A stretch of 64,000 nt of DNA. Source: Methanohalophilus sp. RSK. GTDB taxonomy: Archaea; Halobacteriota; Methanosarcinia; Methanosarcinales; Methanosarcinaceae. Positions 55,790-64,000 of this stretch are shown here, one piece after another. A program made the translations under genes and the position numbers. Position 1 is the stretch's first letter, and each line of letters opens with the position of its first letter. The notes beneath the pieces were generated by a model. It made no database searches and was not told the DNA's origin. It saw only the letters and a list, made by a program, of their open reading frames with translations. Where the stretch lies: assembly GCF_003722075.1 (NCBI RefSeq), contig NZ_RDSK01000009.1:124001-188000 (forward strand). Reading direction: 5' to 3'.

Positions 55790-56587
55790 TTATTGCTCAA
55801 TGGCTTCAAGGGCATCTTTATCCCCGGGTAATGTTTCAGATAAAGACGAAGATTCAGGAATGGACAGGGTGAAATCATATGTATAATCCACCTCAACTGA
55901 ACCAGAGGTCAGATTACATGCAAGCACATGTCCACCGATTGTTTTGTTTGCATCTATGAAGTGGAAATGATAACCCGGCACATTGATATTTTCAATATAA
56001 TAAGGAAGCAGGAAACCAACCATTGTACCATTTATATTTTCATGATGATACACAGCTTCCTCTTCTGCCACCACATCAAGTAGAGGGCGATAGGGTTTAT
56101 TTTGCGCAGGTACGCTTCGTATACTTATGTTTTCAAATTCCCCTTCGATTCTCAATGCATACATGAGATTTGGGCCGGGAACCGTTTCTTTAATGGTGGA
56201 TTGGAGAGACGCATAATCTGTACCTGATCCAATTGTAATAGTATCATCTGCTTCGAAAAAAGTCACTGCAGCAAAAGGAGTGGTAGTCGTATCGTTTACC
56301 TGATAAATATGTCCATCTGCTTTTGCCTGGTAAACTTCACCGTCCATAACGATCATTTCACCATCCAGGCGGTCAAAGGTACCCAGGCCCAGATCACCCT
56401 GTTCTTTAAGGTCGCAAACCGGCATAGCCCCATCATAGGAACCGGCAATTAAAGAATCAATTGTAGATATCTGGAAAAGAACATCATTGTTGGAGACGGA
56501 AGTTTCATCTGTTGTTGCGGTGCAACCTGAAAAAGCAAGGAATAGCAGAATGCTCAACAGGGCAATGCGCCAGACATTATCAATCAT
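55790..56587 (-). CDS. budA: Acetolactate decarboxylase family lipoprotein
   Basis: Family members convert acetolactate to acetoin using a zinc ion. The mature protein shows GTFDRLDGEMIVMDGEVYQ, TPFAAVTFFE and the zinc-ligand pattern H-x-H in YHFHFIDANKTIGGHVL, all conserved. Unlike the usual cytoplasmic enzyme it begins with a lipoprotein signal (IALLSILLFLAFSGC, Cys22), so it should sit outside the membrane. This is odd for an enzyme of pyruvate metabolism, so the physiological reaction is uncertain. The ATG at 56585-56587 gives a proper signal peptide; an upstream Met seven codons earlier is less likely. It lies immediately beyond the right end of the island. Confidence 0.8.
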   Translation of the reverse strand: MIDNVWRIALLSILLFLAFSGCTATTDETSVSNNDVLFQISTIDSLIAGSYDGAMPVCDLKEQGDLGLGTFDRLDGEMIVMDGEVYQAKADGHIYQVNDTTTTPFAAVTFFEADDTITIGSGTDYASLQSTIKETVPGPNLMYALRIEGEFENISIRSVPAQNKPYRPLLDVVAEEEAVYHHENINGTMVGFLLPYYIENINVPGYHFHFIDANKTIGGHVLACNLTSGSVEVDYTYDFTLSIPESSSLSETLPGDKDALEAIEQ

Positions 56588-56781
56588 AGTAAAGAGTATA
56601 ACAACCAATATATTAATATTTTTTTTGTGTTTAAATGGTATTGATAGTTATTTTCCCGAATATTGCAACCATGAATGTGGCGGTGCATCCATAGCAATTT
56701 ACAAATTCAGTTTTGAGTAGTACCAAAAATGCCCAAATGATTTAAACCTGAAACACATCATACGAGTGGAAAAACGAAAAT

Positions 56782-56795
56782 GTTTATATGTAAAC
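56782..56795. promoter_or_regulatory. TATA box with overlapping palindrome before the metal ABC transporter operon
   Basis: TTTATATG (56783-56790) is a TATA-like box about 25 bp before the ATG at 56812, so the mRNA is probably leaderless. It is embedded in the two-fold repeat GTTTA-TATG-TAAAC (56782-56795), which a metal-sensing repressor could occupy to block TBP. No such regulator gene is adjacent. Confidence 0.4.
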
Positions 56796-56811
56796 TATAT
56801 CAAATGAGAGA

Positions 56812-57711
56812 ATGAGTATGAGAAAGATATATGGAAATGATTATTTTTGGCCGAATGCCAAAAATGCGTTTTTCCTTCTACTAATAATAGTCATAATTGC
56901 CACTTCCGGTTGTATGGAAGAAAACAATTCAGACCGGCAGGAAAAAACAACCGTTGTTGTAAGCATACTTCCCCAGGCCGAGTTTGTGGAAAAGGTAGGG
57001 GGAGAGCATGTTAAAACAATTGTGATGATCCCCCCGGGTGCAAGTCCTGCAACCTATGAACCAACTTCAGGTAAGCTGAAAGAACTCAGCAAAGCGGAAA
57101 TATACGTTAAAGTTGGTTCCGGATTACCTTTTGAAAAAGTATGGCTGAAAAAAATAAAGGGCATAAATGAAGATATCTTACTCGTGAATTCTTCCAAAGG
57201 CATCGACCTGAGGCCCATGGGAGAAGGAATGGACCCTCATGTATGGAATGACCCCAATAATGCAATTATAATGGTCGATAACATATACAAAGCCCTGATT
57301 GAAGTCGATCCATCCAACGAAGAAACATACACACAAAACCGGGATTCCTACATCGGGGAACTTAAATCGCTTGACATGGAGATCCAGGAAACACTTGAAA
57401 ATAAGTCAGAGAATAGTTTCATGGTCTATCATCCTGCATGGGGATACTTTGCAGAAAGATACGACCTTAATATGGTACCCATCGAAACCGAAGGGAAGGA
57501 AGCAAGTGCCAGACAGCTCAGCAAGATCATAACTTTTGCAAAGCAGGAAAACATAACTGTTATCTTTGTGCAGTCCCAATTCAGTACACAGAGTGCAGAA
57601 GCCGTTGCAGAAGAAATTGATGGCAAAGTTGTGAAAGTGGATCCCCTTGCCCGCAATTATACAGACAATATGTATAAAGTAACAGAGGCTTTCCGTGAAG
57701 GACTTAAATAA
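56812..57711 (+). CDS. znuA: Zinc/manganese-type ABC transporter substrate-binding lipoprotein
   Basis: Captures a divalent metal outside the cell for import. The 299-residue protein has a lipoprotein signal (FFLLLIIVIIATSGC, Cys34), VVVSILPQAEFVEKVGG, the family segment PPGASPATYEPTSGKLKELSKA (with Y or T where the first ZnuA histidine is often found), HVWNDPNNA with a ligand histidine, YHPAWGYFAERY with another, and a C-terminal acidic residue region. It is the first gene of an operon with the ATPase and permease, which it overlaps by 17 bp. Confidence 0.85.
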   Translation: MSMRKIYGNDYFWPNAKNAFFLLLIIVIIATSGCMEENNSDRQEKTTVVVSILPQAEFVEKVGGEHVKTIVMIPPGASPATYEPTSGKLKELSKAEIYVKVGSGLPFEKVWLKKIKGINEDILLVNSSKGIDLRPMGEGMDPHVWNDPNNAIIMVDNIYKALIEVDPSNEETYTQNRDSYIGELKSLDMEIQETLENKSENSFMVYHPAWGYFAERYDLNMVPIETEGKEASARQLSKIITFAKQENITVIFVQSQFSTQSAEAVAEEIDGKVVKVDPLARNYTDNMYKVTEAFREGLK

Positions 57712-58462
57712 CCACCAGCATGCAGTGGAAATAAAAAATGTGTGGTCGTACTACCACGATGTACCCGCCCTCAAAGAAATAAATCTTGACGTGCAGGAAG
57801 GAACATTCCTGGGAATCATTGGACCTAACGGAGGAGGAAAAAGTACTTTATTAAAAGTAATTCTCGGCCTGATAGAACCAGACAGGGGCGATGTGCGTAT
57901 ATTCGGTAAAAAACCGAAGGAAGGGAGGAATATTGTAGGTTATGTACCCCAGCACAGTGCATCAAGATTGGATTTTCCGATCAATGTATGGGAAGTTGTT
58001 ATGATGGGACGTATTGGAAAGACATCCCTTTTCAGGAAATACAATCCCAATGACAGGAAAGTAGTGAAAGAAGCCCTAGAAAAGGTCAAAATGTATGAAT
58101 ACAGGGATCGTCATATTGCCAAACTTTCCGGTGGGCAGAGGCAAAGGGTTTTCATAGCCCGGGCGCTCGCATCGGAGCCAAAACTGTTACTTCTCGATGA
58201 ACCTGTGGCCGGAATAGATACAACTATGCAAAAAGAGTTCTATGAAATACTTGAAGAACTCAAATCCCGTGTAACAATCATTATGGTCACCCATGATATA
58301 AGTGCGATTTCTGTTTATGTAGACAAAGTGGCTTGCCTGAACCAGAAACTCTACTACCATGGTACTAAAGAATTGAAACCAGAAGACCTGGAAGAAGCCT
58401 ATAAGTGCCCCGTAGAAATGATAGCACATGGTGTACCCCACAGGATATTGAAAGCCCATTAA
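57695..58462 (+). CDS. znuC: Metal ABC transporter ATP-binding protein
   Basis: ATPase that powers import through the adjacent permease. The 255-residue protein has Walker A GPNGGGKST (about 43-51), the Q-loop VGYVPQHS, signature LSGGQRQRVFIARAL, Walker B LLLLDEP, and the switch histidine in IMVTHDIS. The start is GTG at 57695, inside the end of the binding-protein gene, implying coupled translation. The pattern of motifs and the neighbours place it with the Zn/Mn (ZnuC/MntB) group. Confidence 0.92.
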   Translation: MKDLNNHQHAVEIKNVWSYYHDVPALKEINLDVQEGTFLGIIGPNGGGKSTLLKVILGLIEPDRGDVRIFGKKPKEGRNIVGYVPQHSASRLDFPINVWEVVMMGRIGKTSLFRKYNPNDRKVVKEALEKVKMYEYRDRHIAKLSGGQRQRVFIARALASEPKLLLLDEPVAGIDTTMQKEFYEILEELKSRVTIIMVTHDISAISVYVDKVACLNQKLYYHGTKELKPEDLEEAYKCPVEMIAHGVPHRILKAH

Positions 58463-58473
58463 GGAGATTGAAC

Positions 58474-59286
58474 ATGCTGGATATCTTACAATACACATTC
58501 ATGCAAAATGCTATCGTTGCAGGCCTGCTGGCCAGCATAGCGTGCGGGATTATCGGGGTATATGTGGTTGTCAGGAAAATCGTTTTCATAAGCGGAGGGA
58601 TCGCACATGCCTCTTTCGGAGGAATTGGCCTGGGTTATTACCTGGGAATGAATCCCCTTTTCAGTGTCCTGCCCTTCAGCCTGCTTTCTGCACTGGTAAT
58701 AGGTCTTGTCAACAGACGTACCAATATAGCCGAAGATACAGCAATCGGAATACTGTGGTCTGTAGGTATGGCACTGGGAGTCTTATTCATAGGCCTTACA
58801 CCGGGATATGCACCGGATCTTATGAGCTACCTTTTTGGTAATATACTGACAGTTCCTATAAATGACCTCTATTTGATGATATTAATTGATACCCTGATCA
58901 TTGCAAGTGTCTATCTACTCTACAAAGAATTCATGGCCATAAGTTTTGATGAAGAGTTTGCACAGGTCTCAGGACTACCGGTTGAAAAGCTGAGTCTGTA
59001 CATGCTTTGCCTGATAGCCCTTACTATAATAGTCATGTTCAAAGTTGTAGGATTGATCCTTGTGATCGCCCTGTTAACAATACCGGCATCATTGAGCCGT
59101 GAGTTTACAGACAGACTTGACAGGATGATGATGCTTGCCGTTATATTCGGCACGGTATTTACTTTTACAGGCCTGTTTTTATCCTACTACTTAAATGTAC
59201 CTTCCGGAGCCACGATTATACTAACAATGGCAGCCGGTTATATGCTGCATTTCCCATTCAAGGGAAAAAATAAAAAAACAGCATGA
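58474..59286 (+). CDS. znuB: Metal ABC transporter permease (ABC-3 family)
   Basis: Membrane channel for divalent metal import. The 270-residue protein has about eight or nine hydrophobic helices, with ISGGIAHASFGGIGLGYYLG and EFAQVSGLPVEKL near the ATPase-coupling loop, both typical of the ZnuB/MntC family. The ATG at 58474 has GGAG at good spacing; an upstream in-frame start would overlap the ATPase gene. Confidence 0.92.
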   Translation: MLDILQYTFMQNAIVAGLLASIACGIIGVYVVVRKIVFISGGIAHASFGGIGLGYYLGMNPLFSVLPFSLLSALVIGLVNRRTNIAEDTAIGILWSVGMALGVLFIGLTPGYAPDLMSYLFGNILTVPINDLYLMILIDTLIIASVYLLYKEFMAISFDEEFAQVSGLPVEKLSLYMLCLIALTIIVMFKVVGLILVIALLTIPASLSREFTDRLDRMMMLAVIFGTVFTFTGLFLSYYLNVPSGATIILTMAAGYMLHFPFKGKNKKTA

Positions 59287-59369
59287 AATTAATGATAAAA
59301 TATTAATTGAATCAGCCAGATATCAATTATTGTAATCTTTTTATGGGCGAGATAACAAAGGGTACTACT

Positions 59370-62153
59370 ATGCAAAATCTTCTGGAAAGAATACTTGACA
59401 CTATTTGCAAAGGCACATGGGCCGTTGACAAGGACGAAGTTTTCATCTACTTTGACAAGGGAATGGAAGAAATCACCGGCATCAAAAGCAAAGAAGTGGT
59501 GGGCAAAAAACTGGAACCATATATGTCTGCTTCCCGCCACAGCGTTGGTGATGAAGCCCATTTCAGGGAAATGTTCCTGAGAGCGAGAGATTCTCTGAAA
59601 CCCATTCCCTACAAAACCATGCCAATCGTTACAAAGAGCGGCAACTTAAGTTTCCAGACAGGCAGATTGATACCTTTGCTCAACAGGAAAGGAAATTATG
59701 ACGGGATGATCTGTACTGTAGAAAGCGTTAGCGAGCAGAAGATAAGCCAGAAAACCTTACGTAAAAGACTCCGTTCGGACAGGAAACTCGAAGAAATCTA
59801 TAAAAACAGTCCTGTCGTGGCTTTCCTGTGGACCGCAGAGAAAGACTGGCCCGTGGAATTCGTATCCGGAAACATATCCCAGTTTGGTTATACCCCCGAA
59901 GATTTCACTTCCGGCAAACTTATTTATGGAGACATGATCTTCCCAGAGGACCTTGACATGGTACGCAGCGAGGTCAACAAAATTGAAATTGAAGGCAAAA
60001 TCTTTTTTTCCAAGGAATACCGCATTCTTACCAAATCCGGAGAAGTGCGCTGGGTGATTGAGAGATCATTCCTCGGGAGGAGTGAAGTTGGGGAACCTTC
60101 GTACTACCAGGGCATCATAATTGATATCACAGAACGTAAATTGGCCGAAGAGGCCATGCGAGAATCTGAAAAGAAATACAGATTGATCTTTGAGAATTCA
60201 CCCCTGGGAATATTCCATTTCGATGAAAATGGGGTGGTAACCCACTGCAATGAGAATATAATGCAAATACTCGAGGTGACCAGAGACCAAATAATCGGTT
60301 TCAACATACTCAAAGACTTAAAAGACAAAAAGATGTATGAAGCCGTAAAAGCTGTATTCCAGAGACGCTCCGGTCATTATGAGGGAAAGTATCATTCCAC
60401 CACAGGCAAAAAGGCAACACCCATAAAAGCAGACTACAGCCCATACATATCAGAAGATGGCGAGTTGCTGGGAGGGGTCGGGATTGTTGAAGATATCAGT
60501 GACCGCATGAAAGCCGAAGAAGCCCTCCACCTGGATGAATCGCGCCTGGAAACCCTTGTAAAGCTTAACCATATGACAGAAGCCTCCCTGGAAGAACTCA
60601 TCGATTTTGCACGAGCTGAAGGAGTGCGACTTACAGAAAGCAAGATTGGCTATCTTGCATTTGTGGATGAAGACATAGGTAGCATACAACTGAAATCCTG
60701 GTCCGACACCCCGATGAATCGTTGTAAAATTAAGGACAAGAAGATAGAATACAAGATCGAAGATGTGGGACTCTGGGGAGAAAGTATACGACAAAGGCGG
60801 CCATTTATAAATAATGATTACAAAAAACCACATCCCAGGAAGGGCGGATACCCAAAGGAACATGTGGAACTGATTCGCCATATGGATGTACCCATTTTTG
60901 AGCAGGGCAAGATTGTAGCCCTTGCCGGCGTGGGGAATAAGAATGAAAATTATGACAGTTCTGATGTAAGACAGCTTACCCTCCTCATGCAGGGAATGTG
61001 GAGAATCGTACAGCGCCGCAAAACTGAAAAGGAACTTGAAAAATCAGAAGATAAGTTCCGCACAATTTTTGCCAGCACCAATGATGCAATCTTTGTGCAT
61101 GACCTTAAAGGCAACATCATGGAAGTTAATAAGGCGGCCTGTGAAACCACGGGTTACAGCAGGGATGAATTGCTCCGCATGAAGACAAAGAACATAAACA
61201 CTGGCCTTTCTATGGAAGAGATACCCCAAAGGATCAAAGAGGTCAAAGAAAAGGGGCATGCCATCTTTGAGGCTACATACAGACACAAGGATGACACTAC
61301 AATTCCTGTGGAAATCAGTGCCCGTGTGATAGAATATAATGATAAACCTACAATCCTGATTGTGGCCCGTGATATTACCGAACGTAAAAAGGCCGAAGAA
61401 GAGCTCAGGAAATATGCAGAAGACCTGGCAAAGGCAAATGAGGAATTGAAGTCACTGGATAAAATGAAAGATGAATTCCTTTCAAATGTGAGTCATGAAT
61501 TGAAAACACCTCTAACATCGATCATAGGTTATACAGAACTTCTAAATGACGGCAGCCTCGGTGAACTGGGAGAAGAACAGAAACATGCAGAAGAAACCGT
61601 GATGCGTAATACAAAAAGGTTGCAGAGACTTGTGGATTCATTGCTATACCTCAGTCGCACACAGGCAGGCACTGTTCAGTATGATTTTGAAACCTTGAAT
61701 ATATCCGAACTGACAGATCAGATTATAGAGGACCTGCAGATCCAGACAGAAGTGAAAAATCTGGAAATGATTAAGAAAATCGAACCGGACCTTCCTTCAA
61801 TAAAAGGAGATCGGGACAAACTTACTGATATGTTTACCAATATAATAGATAATTCTATCAAATTCACTCCAAAGGGCGGTTCAATTACTATCTTTGCAAA
61901 CAAAGAAGATGAATACATACATATAAATATCAAAGATACGGGAATCGGCATACCGAAAGATATGATAGACAATTTATTCCAGAGATTTTATCAGATAGAT
62001 TCGTCACAGAAACGTAAATATGGCGGCACCGGGCTTGGCCTCTATATAGCCAAGACCATAGTAGAGGCACACAATGGAGAAATCTGGGTGGAAAGTGAAG
62101 GTAAAGGAAAAGGAACAGAAGTGCATATTAAACTTCCCGTAGCCGAAAAATAA
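59370..62153 (+). CDS. Multi-PAS/GAF sensor histidine kinase
   Basis: A cytoplasmic, probably soluble sensor kinase of 927 residues. Domain order: PAS (about 1-125), PAS with PAC (about 140-265), PAS (about 280-395), GAF (about 415-570), PAS (about 575-700), HisKA with phospho-acceptor H709 in NVSHELKTPLTSI, and HATPase with the N box (NIIDNSIKF), DTGIGIP and GGTGLGLYIAK. No membrane segment is seen, so the signal is intracellular (a redox, small-molecule or gas cue is possible). The start is uncertain: ATG 59343 is the alternative. No response regulator is adjacent; the orphan receiver at 24744-25115 is a possible partner. Confidence 0.9.
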   Translation: MQNLLERILDTICKGTWAVDKDEVFIYFDKGMEEITGIKSKEVVGKKLEPYMSASRHSVGDEAHFREMFLRARDSLKPIPYKTMPIVTKSGNLSFQTGRLIPLLNRKGNYDGMICTVESVSEQKISQKTLRKRLRSDRKLEEIYKNSPVVAFLWTAEKDWPVEFVSGNISQFGYTPEDFTSGKLIYGDMIFPEDLDMVRSEVNKIEIEGKIFFSKEYRILTKSGEVRWVIERSFLGRSEVGEPSYYQGIIIDITERKLAEEAMRESEKKYRLIFENSPLGIFHFDENGVVTHCNENIMQILEVTRDQIIGFNILKDLKDKKMYEAVKAVFQRRSGHYEGKYHSTTGKKATPIKADYSPYISEDGELLGGVGIVEDISDRMKAEEALHLDESRLETLVKLNHMTEASLEELIDFARAEGVRLTESKIGYLAFVDEDIGSIQLKSWSDTPMNRCKIKDKKIEYKIEDVGLWGESIRQRRPFINNDYKKPHPRKGGYPKEHVELIRHMDVPIFEQGKIVALAGVGNKNENYDSSDVRQLTLLMQGMWRIVQRRKTEKELEKSEDKFRTIFASTNDAIFVHDLKGNIMEVNKAACETTGYSRDELLRMKTKNINTGLSMEEIPQRIKEVKEKGHAIFEATYRHKDDTTIPVEISARVIEYNDKPTILIVARDITERKKAEEELRKYAEDLAKANEELKSLDKMKDEFLSNVSHELKTPLTSIIGYTELLNDGSLGELGEEQKHAEETVMRNTKRLQRLVDSLLYLSRTQAGTVQYDFETLNISELTDQIIEDLQIQTEVKNLEMIKKIEPDLPSIKGDRDKLTDMFTNIIDNSIKFTPKGGSITIFANKEDEYIHINIKDTGIGIPKDMIDNLFQRFYQIDSSQKRKYGGTGLGLYIAKTIVEAHNGEIWVESEGKGKGTEVHIKLPVAEK

Positions 62154-62281
62154 AGAATTACAGTTCTCAGAACAGCTACTTTTATTTGATAAGACCTTAA
62201 ATAGAAGGGCATTCAGAAAGTTCCGCTAAACCACTTTTCATGTGGGCAGACCCTTTAAACTTGTTCATTTGAGGAATAATC

Positions 62282-63760
62282 ATGAGTGATATTTTAAGAA
62301 GAGGACGCCTTGATTCTCTCCCGGACGAGGAAATACTGCGTTATACTTCATCCATGGAAGACGATAAATGGATATTTGATTCTGATGTCCTAGTGGATTT
62401 TGCCCACACGGCCATGCTGAAAGAGCAGGGAATCATCCCCGCAGATGATTGTGCCAAAATCCTGGATGGGTTGAAACGCATCCGCGAAGAGGGTATCGAT
62501 TCCCTAGATCATAGTTACGAAGATATACACATATCCCTGGAAGCCAGACTTATTGACCTGGCAGGAGAAGACGTAGGTGGAAGGATGCATTCCGGCCGCT
62601 CCCGCAATGATGAAGTGGCCACCTGTATCCGCCTGAGACTGCGCAAAGAAGTACTGGAACTGGCAGAAGAGATGTTGCAACTTGTTAATACAATGGCAAA
62701 AATTGCATCTGAGAACCATGATACCATCATGCCGGGATATACACACCTGCAGCATGCCCAACCTACCACACTGGCCCACCATATCATGAGCCACGCGGAG
62801 AGCCTGGGAAGAGACATGGAAAGAATACTTGGATGTCTTGACAGGATCAATCGCTGCCCTCTCGGAGCTGCGGCTTTTGCTTCCACGGGGTTTCCAATTG
62901 ACAGAAGCAGGACTGCAGAGTTGCTTGGATTTGAAGAAGTAATGCAAAACTCCATGGATGCGGTCAGTGGCCGGGATTTCCTGCTGGAAACGGCTTCGGT
63001 ACTTGCAAATATTATGATCGAGATGAGCAGGATATCAGAGGAACTGGTCCTGTGGTCTTCTACGGAGTTTGGTTTTATTGAATTATCCGACCAATATGCA
63101 TCCACCTCATCAATAATGCCACAGAAAAAGAATCCTGATACTGCAGAGCTTGTGAGAGGGAAAAGCGGGATTGCTGTGGGAAGCCTGATGTCATTACTCA
63201 CGGTCTGCAAATCCCTGCCAATGAGTTATAACAGGGATATGCAGGATGCCAGTCCCCATATCTGGAGATCCGTGGAAACCACACGTGCGTCAGTAAGGAT
63301 CATGGCAGGCATGCTGGATAGTATGAAGGTTAACACTAATACTATGAAATGGCAGGCTTCAACCGGATTTACTACCGCCACCGAGCTTGCCGATACCCTG
63401 GTCAGGGAATGCGGGATTCCTTTCAGGACCGCACACCAGATTGTGGGTATCCTGGCAAAAGGAGATAATGAGCCGACCCTGGAAGATGTAGAAGCCGTGG
63501 GGCGCACAGTCCTCGGGGAAAGTCTTGTAGAAAAGGGGTTGAATGAGGATATGGTAAAACAGGCCCTGGACCCAATGCTCAACATACAGAAGAGAAAGGT
63601 CATTGGAGGACCTGCACCCGAGGCCATGAAAACAGCAATAGACAACTTTGGTACGAAAACGGGAATGTGGACCGAAGAAGTTGAAAGGATCAGGGACCAT
63701 ACCGGAAATTCCATTGAAAAGCTGATGCAGGTTGTTGAAGATTACATACAGCAAAAATAA
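62282..63760 (+). CDS. argH: Argininosuccinate lyase
   Basis: Last step of arginine synthesis, splitting argininosuccinate to arginine and fumarate. The 492-residue protein of the fumarase/aspartase superfamily has GGRMHSGRSRNDEVAT, HLQHAQPTTLAHH with the catalytic histidine, and the flexible-loop signature SSIMPQKKNPD. A T/A-rich promoter region of 128 bp separates it from the kinase gene. gatD follows 27 bp later. Confidence 0.96.
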   Translation: MSDILRRGRLDSLPDEEILRYTSSMEDDKWIFDSDVLVDFAHTAMLKEQGIIPADDCAKILDGLKRIREEGIDSLDHSYEDIHISLEARLIDLAGEDVGGRMHSGRSRNDEVATCIRLRLRKEVLELAEEMLQLVNTMAKIASENHDTIMPGYTHLQHAQPTTLAHHIMSHAESLGRDMERILGCLDRINRCPLGAAAFASTGFPIDRSRTAELLGFEEVMQNSMDAVSGRDFLLETASVLANIMIEMSRISEELVLWSSTEFGFIELSDQYASTSSIMPQKKNPDTAELVRGKSGIAVGSLMSLLTVCKSLPMSYNRDMQDASPHIWRSVETTRASVRIMAGMLDSMKVNTNTMKWQASTGFTTATELADTLVRECGIPFRTAHQIVGILAKGDNEPTLEDVEAVGRTVLGESLVEKGLNEDMVKQALDPMLNIQKRKVIGGPAPEAMKTAIDNFGTKTGMWTEEVERIRDHTGNSIEKLMQVVEDYIQQK

Positions 63761-63787
63761 GATAATAAATTCGTTGCAGGGATAATT

Positions 63788-64000
63788 ATGGATTACAAGG
63801 AAGGAGACAGGATAAGGGCCGAGAAGGGCGGAACAGCCTATGAGGGGGTTGTGATGCCCAGTGTCACCGGCCATATTGTGCTGAAGATGGTCAGTGGATA
63901 CAATGTAGGAATAGAGCCGGATGGTGCACAGATCACTTTCCTGGAGCCTAAAAAAGAAATGCAAAAGCCCGAGAAGCAAGCCAAGGTTACCAAAAATAAA
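63788..64000 (+). CDS. gatD: Glutamyl-tRNA(Gln) amidotransferase subunit D, 5' part cut by window edge
   Basis: Together with GatE it converts Glu-tRNA(Gln) to Gln-tRNA(Gln); GatD is the asparaginase-like subunit that releases ammonia from glutamine. Only the first 71 residues are present: the N-terminal SH3-like barrel with [35 protein letters not shown] and a charged linker. This arrangement is specific to archaeal GatD. The catalytic domain lies beyond the window. Confidence 0.85.
   Translation, partial: MDYKEGDRIRAEKGGTAYEGVVMPSVTGHIVLKMVSGYNVGIEPDGAQITFLEPKKEMQKPEKQAKVTKNK

Noticed and set aside
62515-63210. Long open frame (231 codons) on the minus strand
   Set aside because: Antisense to argH, which has full catalytic motifs; no recognisable domain.

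Overview
The window comes from a methylotrophic methanogenic archaeon of the Methanosarcinaceae, most probably a halophilic genus such as Methanohalophilus. The evidence is archaeal ribosomal proteins (eL19, eL32, eS4 and RNase P subunit Rnp1 inside the S10/spc cluster), archaeal TATA boxes with apparently leaderless starts, Cbf5, a Msr-type regulator (HTH plus DUF1724), CbiZ, CooC, GatD and a glucosyl-3-phosphoglycerate synthase, an osmolyte enzyme known from Methanococcoides and Methanohalophilus. Every stop codon I read (about 60 genes) is UAA or UGA. This fits a pyrrolysine-using lineage in which UAG is kept rare.

Layout. 1-7215: a partial CDP-alcohol phosphatidyltransferase, a TPR gene interrupted by two in-frame UAG codons, gpgS, an aminotransferase, a P-type ATPase and a soluble pyrophosphatase. 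7267-23317 (minus strand): a ribosomal protein superoperon running L3-L4-L23-L2-S19-L22-S3-L29-Rnp1-S17-L14-L24-S4e-L5-S14-S8-L6-L32e-L19e-L18-S5-L30-L15-SecY-Adk-DUF106-Cmk-Cbf5, followed by tRNA-Ser(GGA). 23674-34213: a methyltransferase, an orphan receiver protein, an Hsp20 protein, an HTH/DUF1724 regulator, a degenerate HD protein, CbiZ, PyrF, acetyl-CoA synthetase, a radical SAM protein and a DUF134/DUF5320 pair. 34496-44647: membrane pyrophosphatase, a candidate small RNA, a TudS-related protein, a TtuA/NcsA thiolase, a TctA-like permease, CooC, a CDF transporter, AroC and DapL.

44741-55768 is an AT-rich accessory island inserted between dapL and a budA-like gene. It carries an 874-residue membrane-anchored coiled-coil protein of unknown function, hsdR, a small membrane coiled-coil protein, a membrane-anchored transglutaminase-like protein, a probable ribbon-helix-helix regulator with a palindromic operator, and hsdS-hsdM. 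Both ends have clusters of TTGACYATAAAGT-like repeats spaced 20 bp apart, an inverted outermost copy and a possible 8-bp target duplication. No transposase or integrase gene was found. This is the best candidate for an undescribed mobile defence cassette.

55790-64000: acetolactate decarboxylase-like lipoprotein, a zinc/manganese-type ABC importer (znuACB) with an operator-like palindrome on its TATA box, a large PAS/GAF histidine kinase, argH and the start of gatD.
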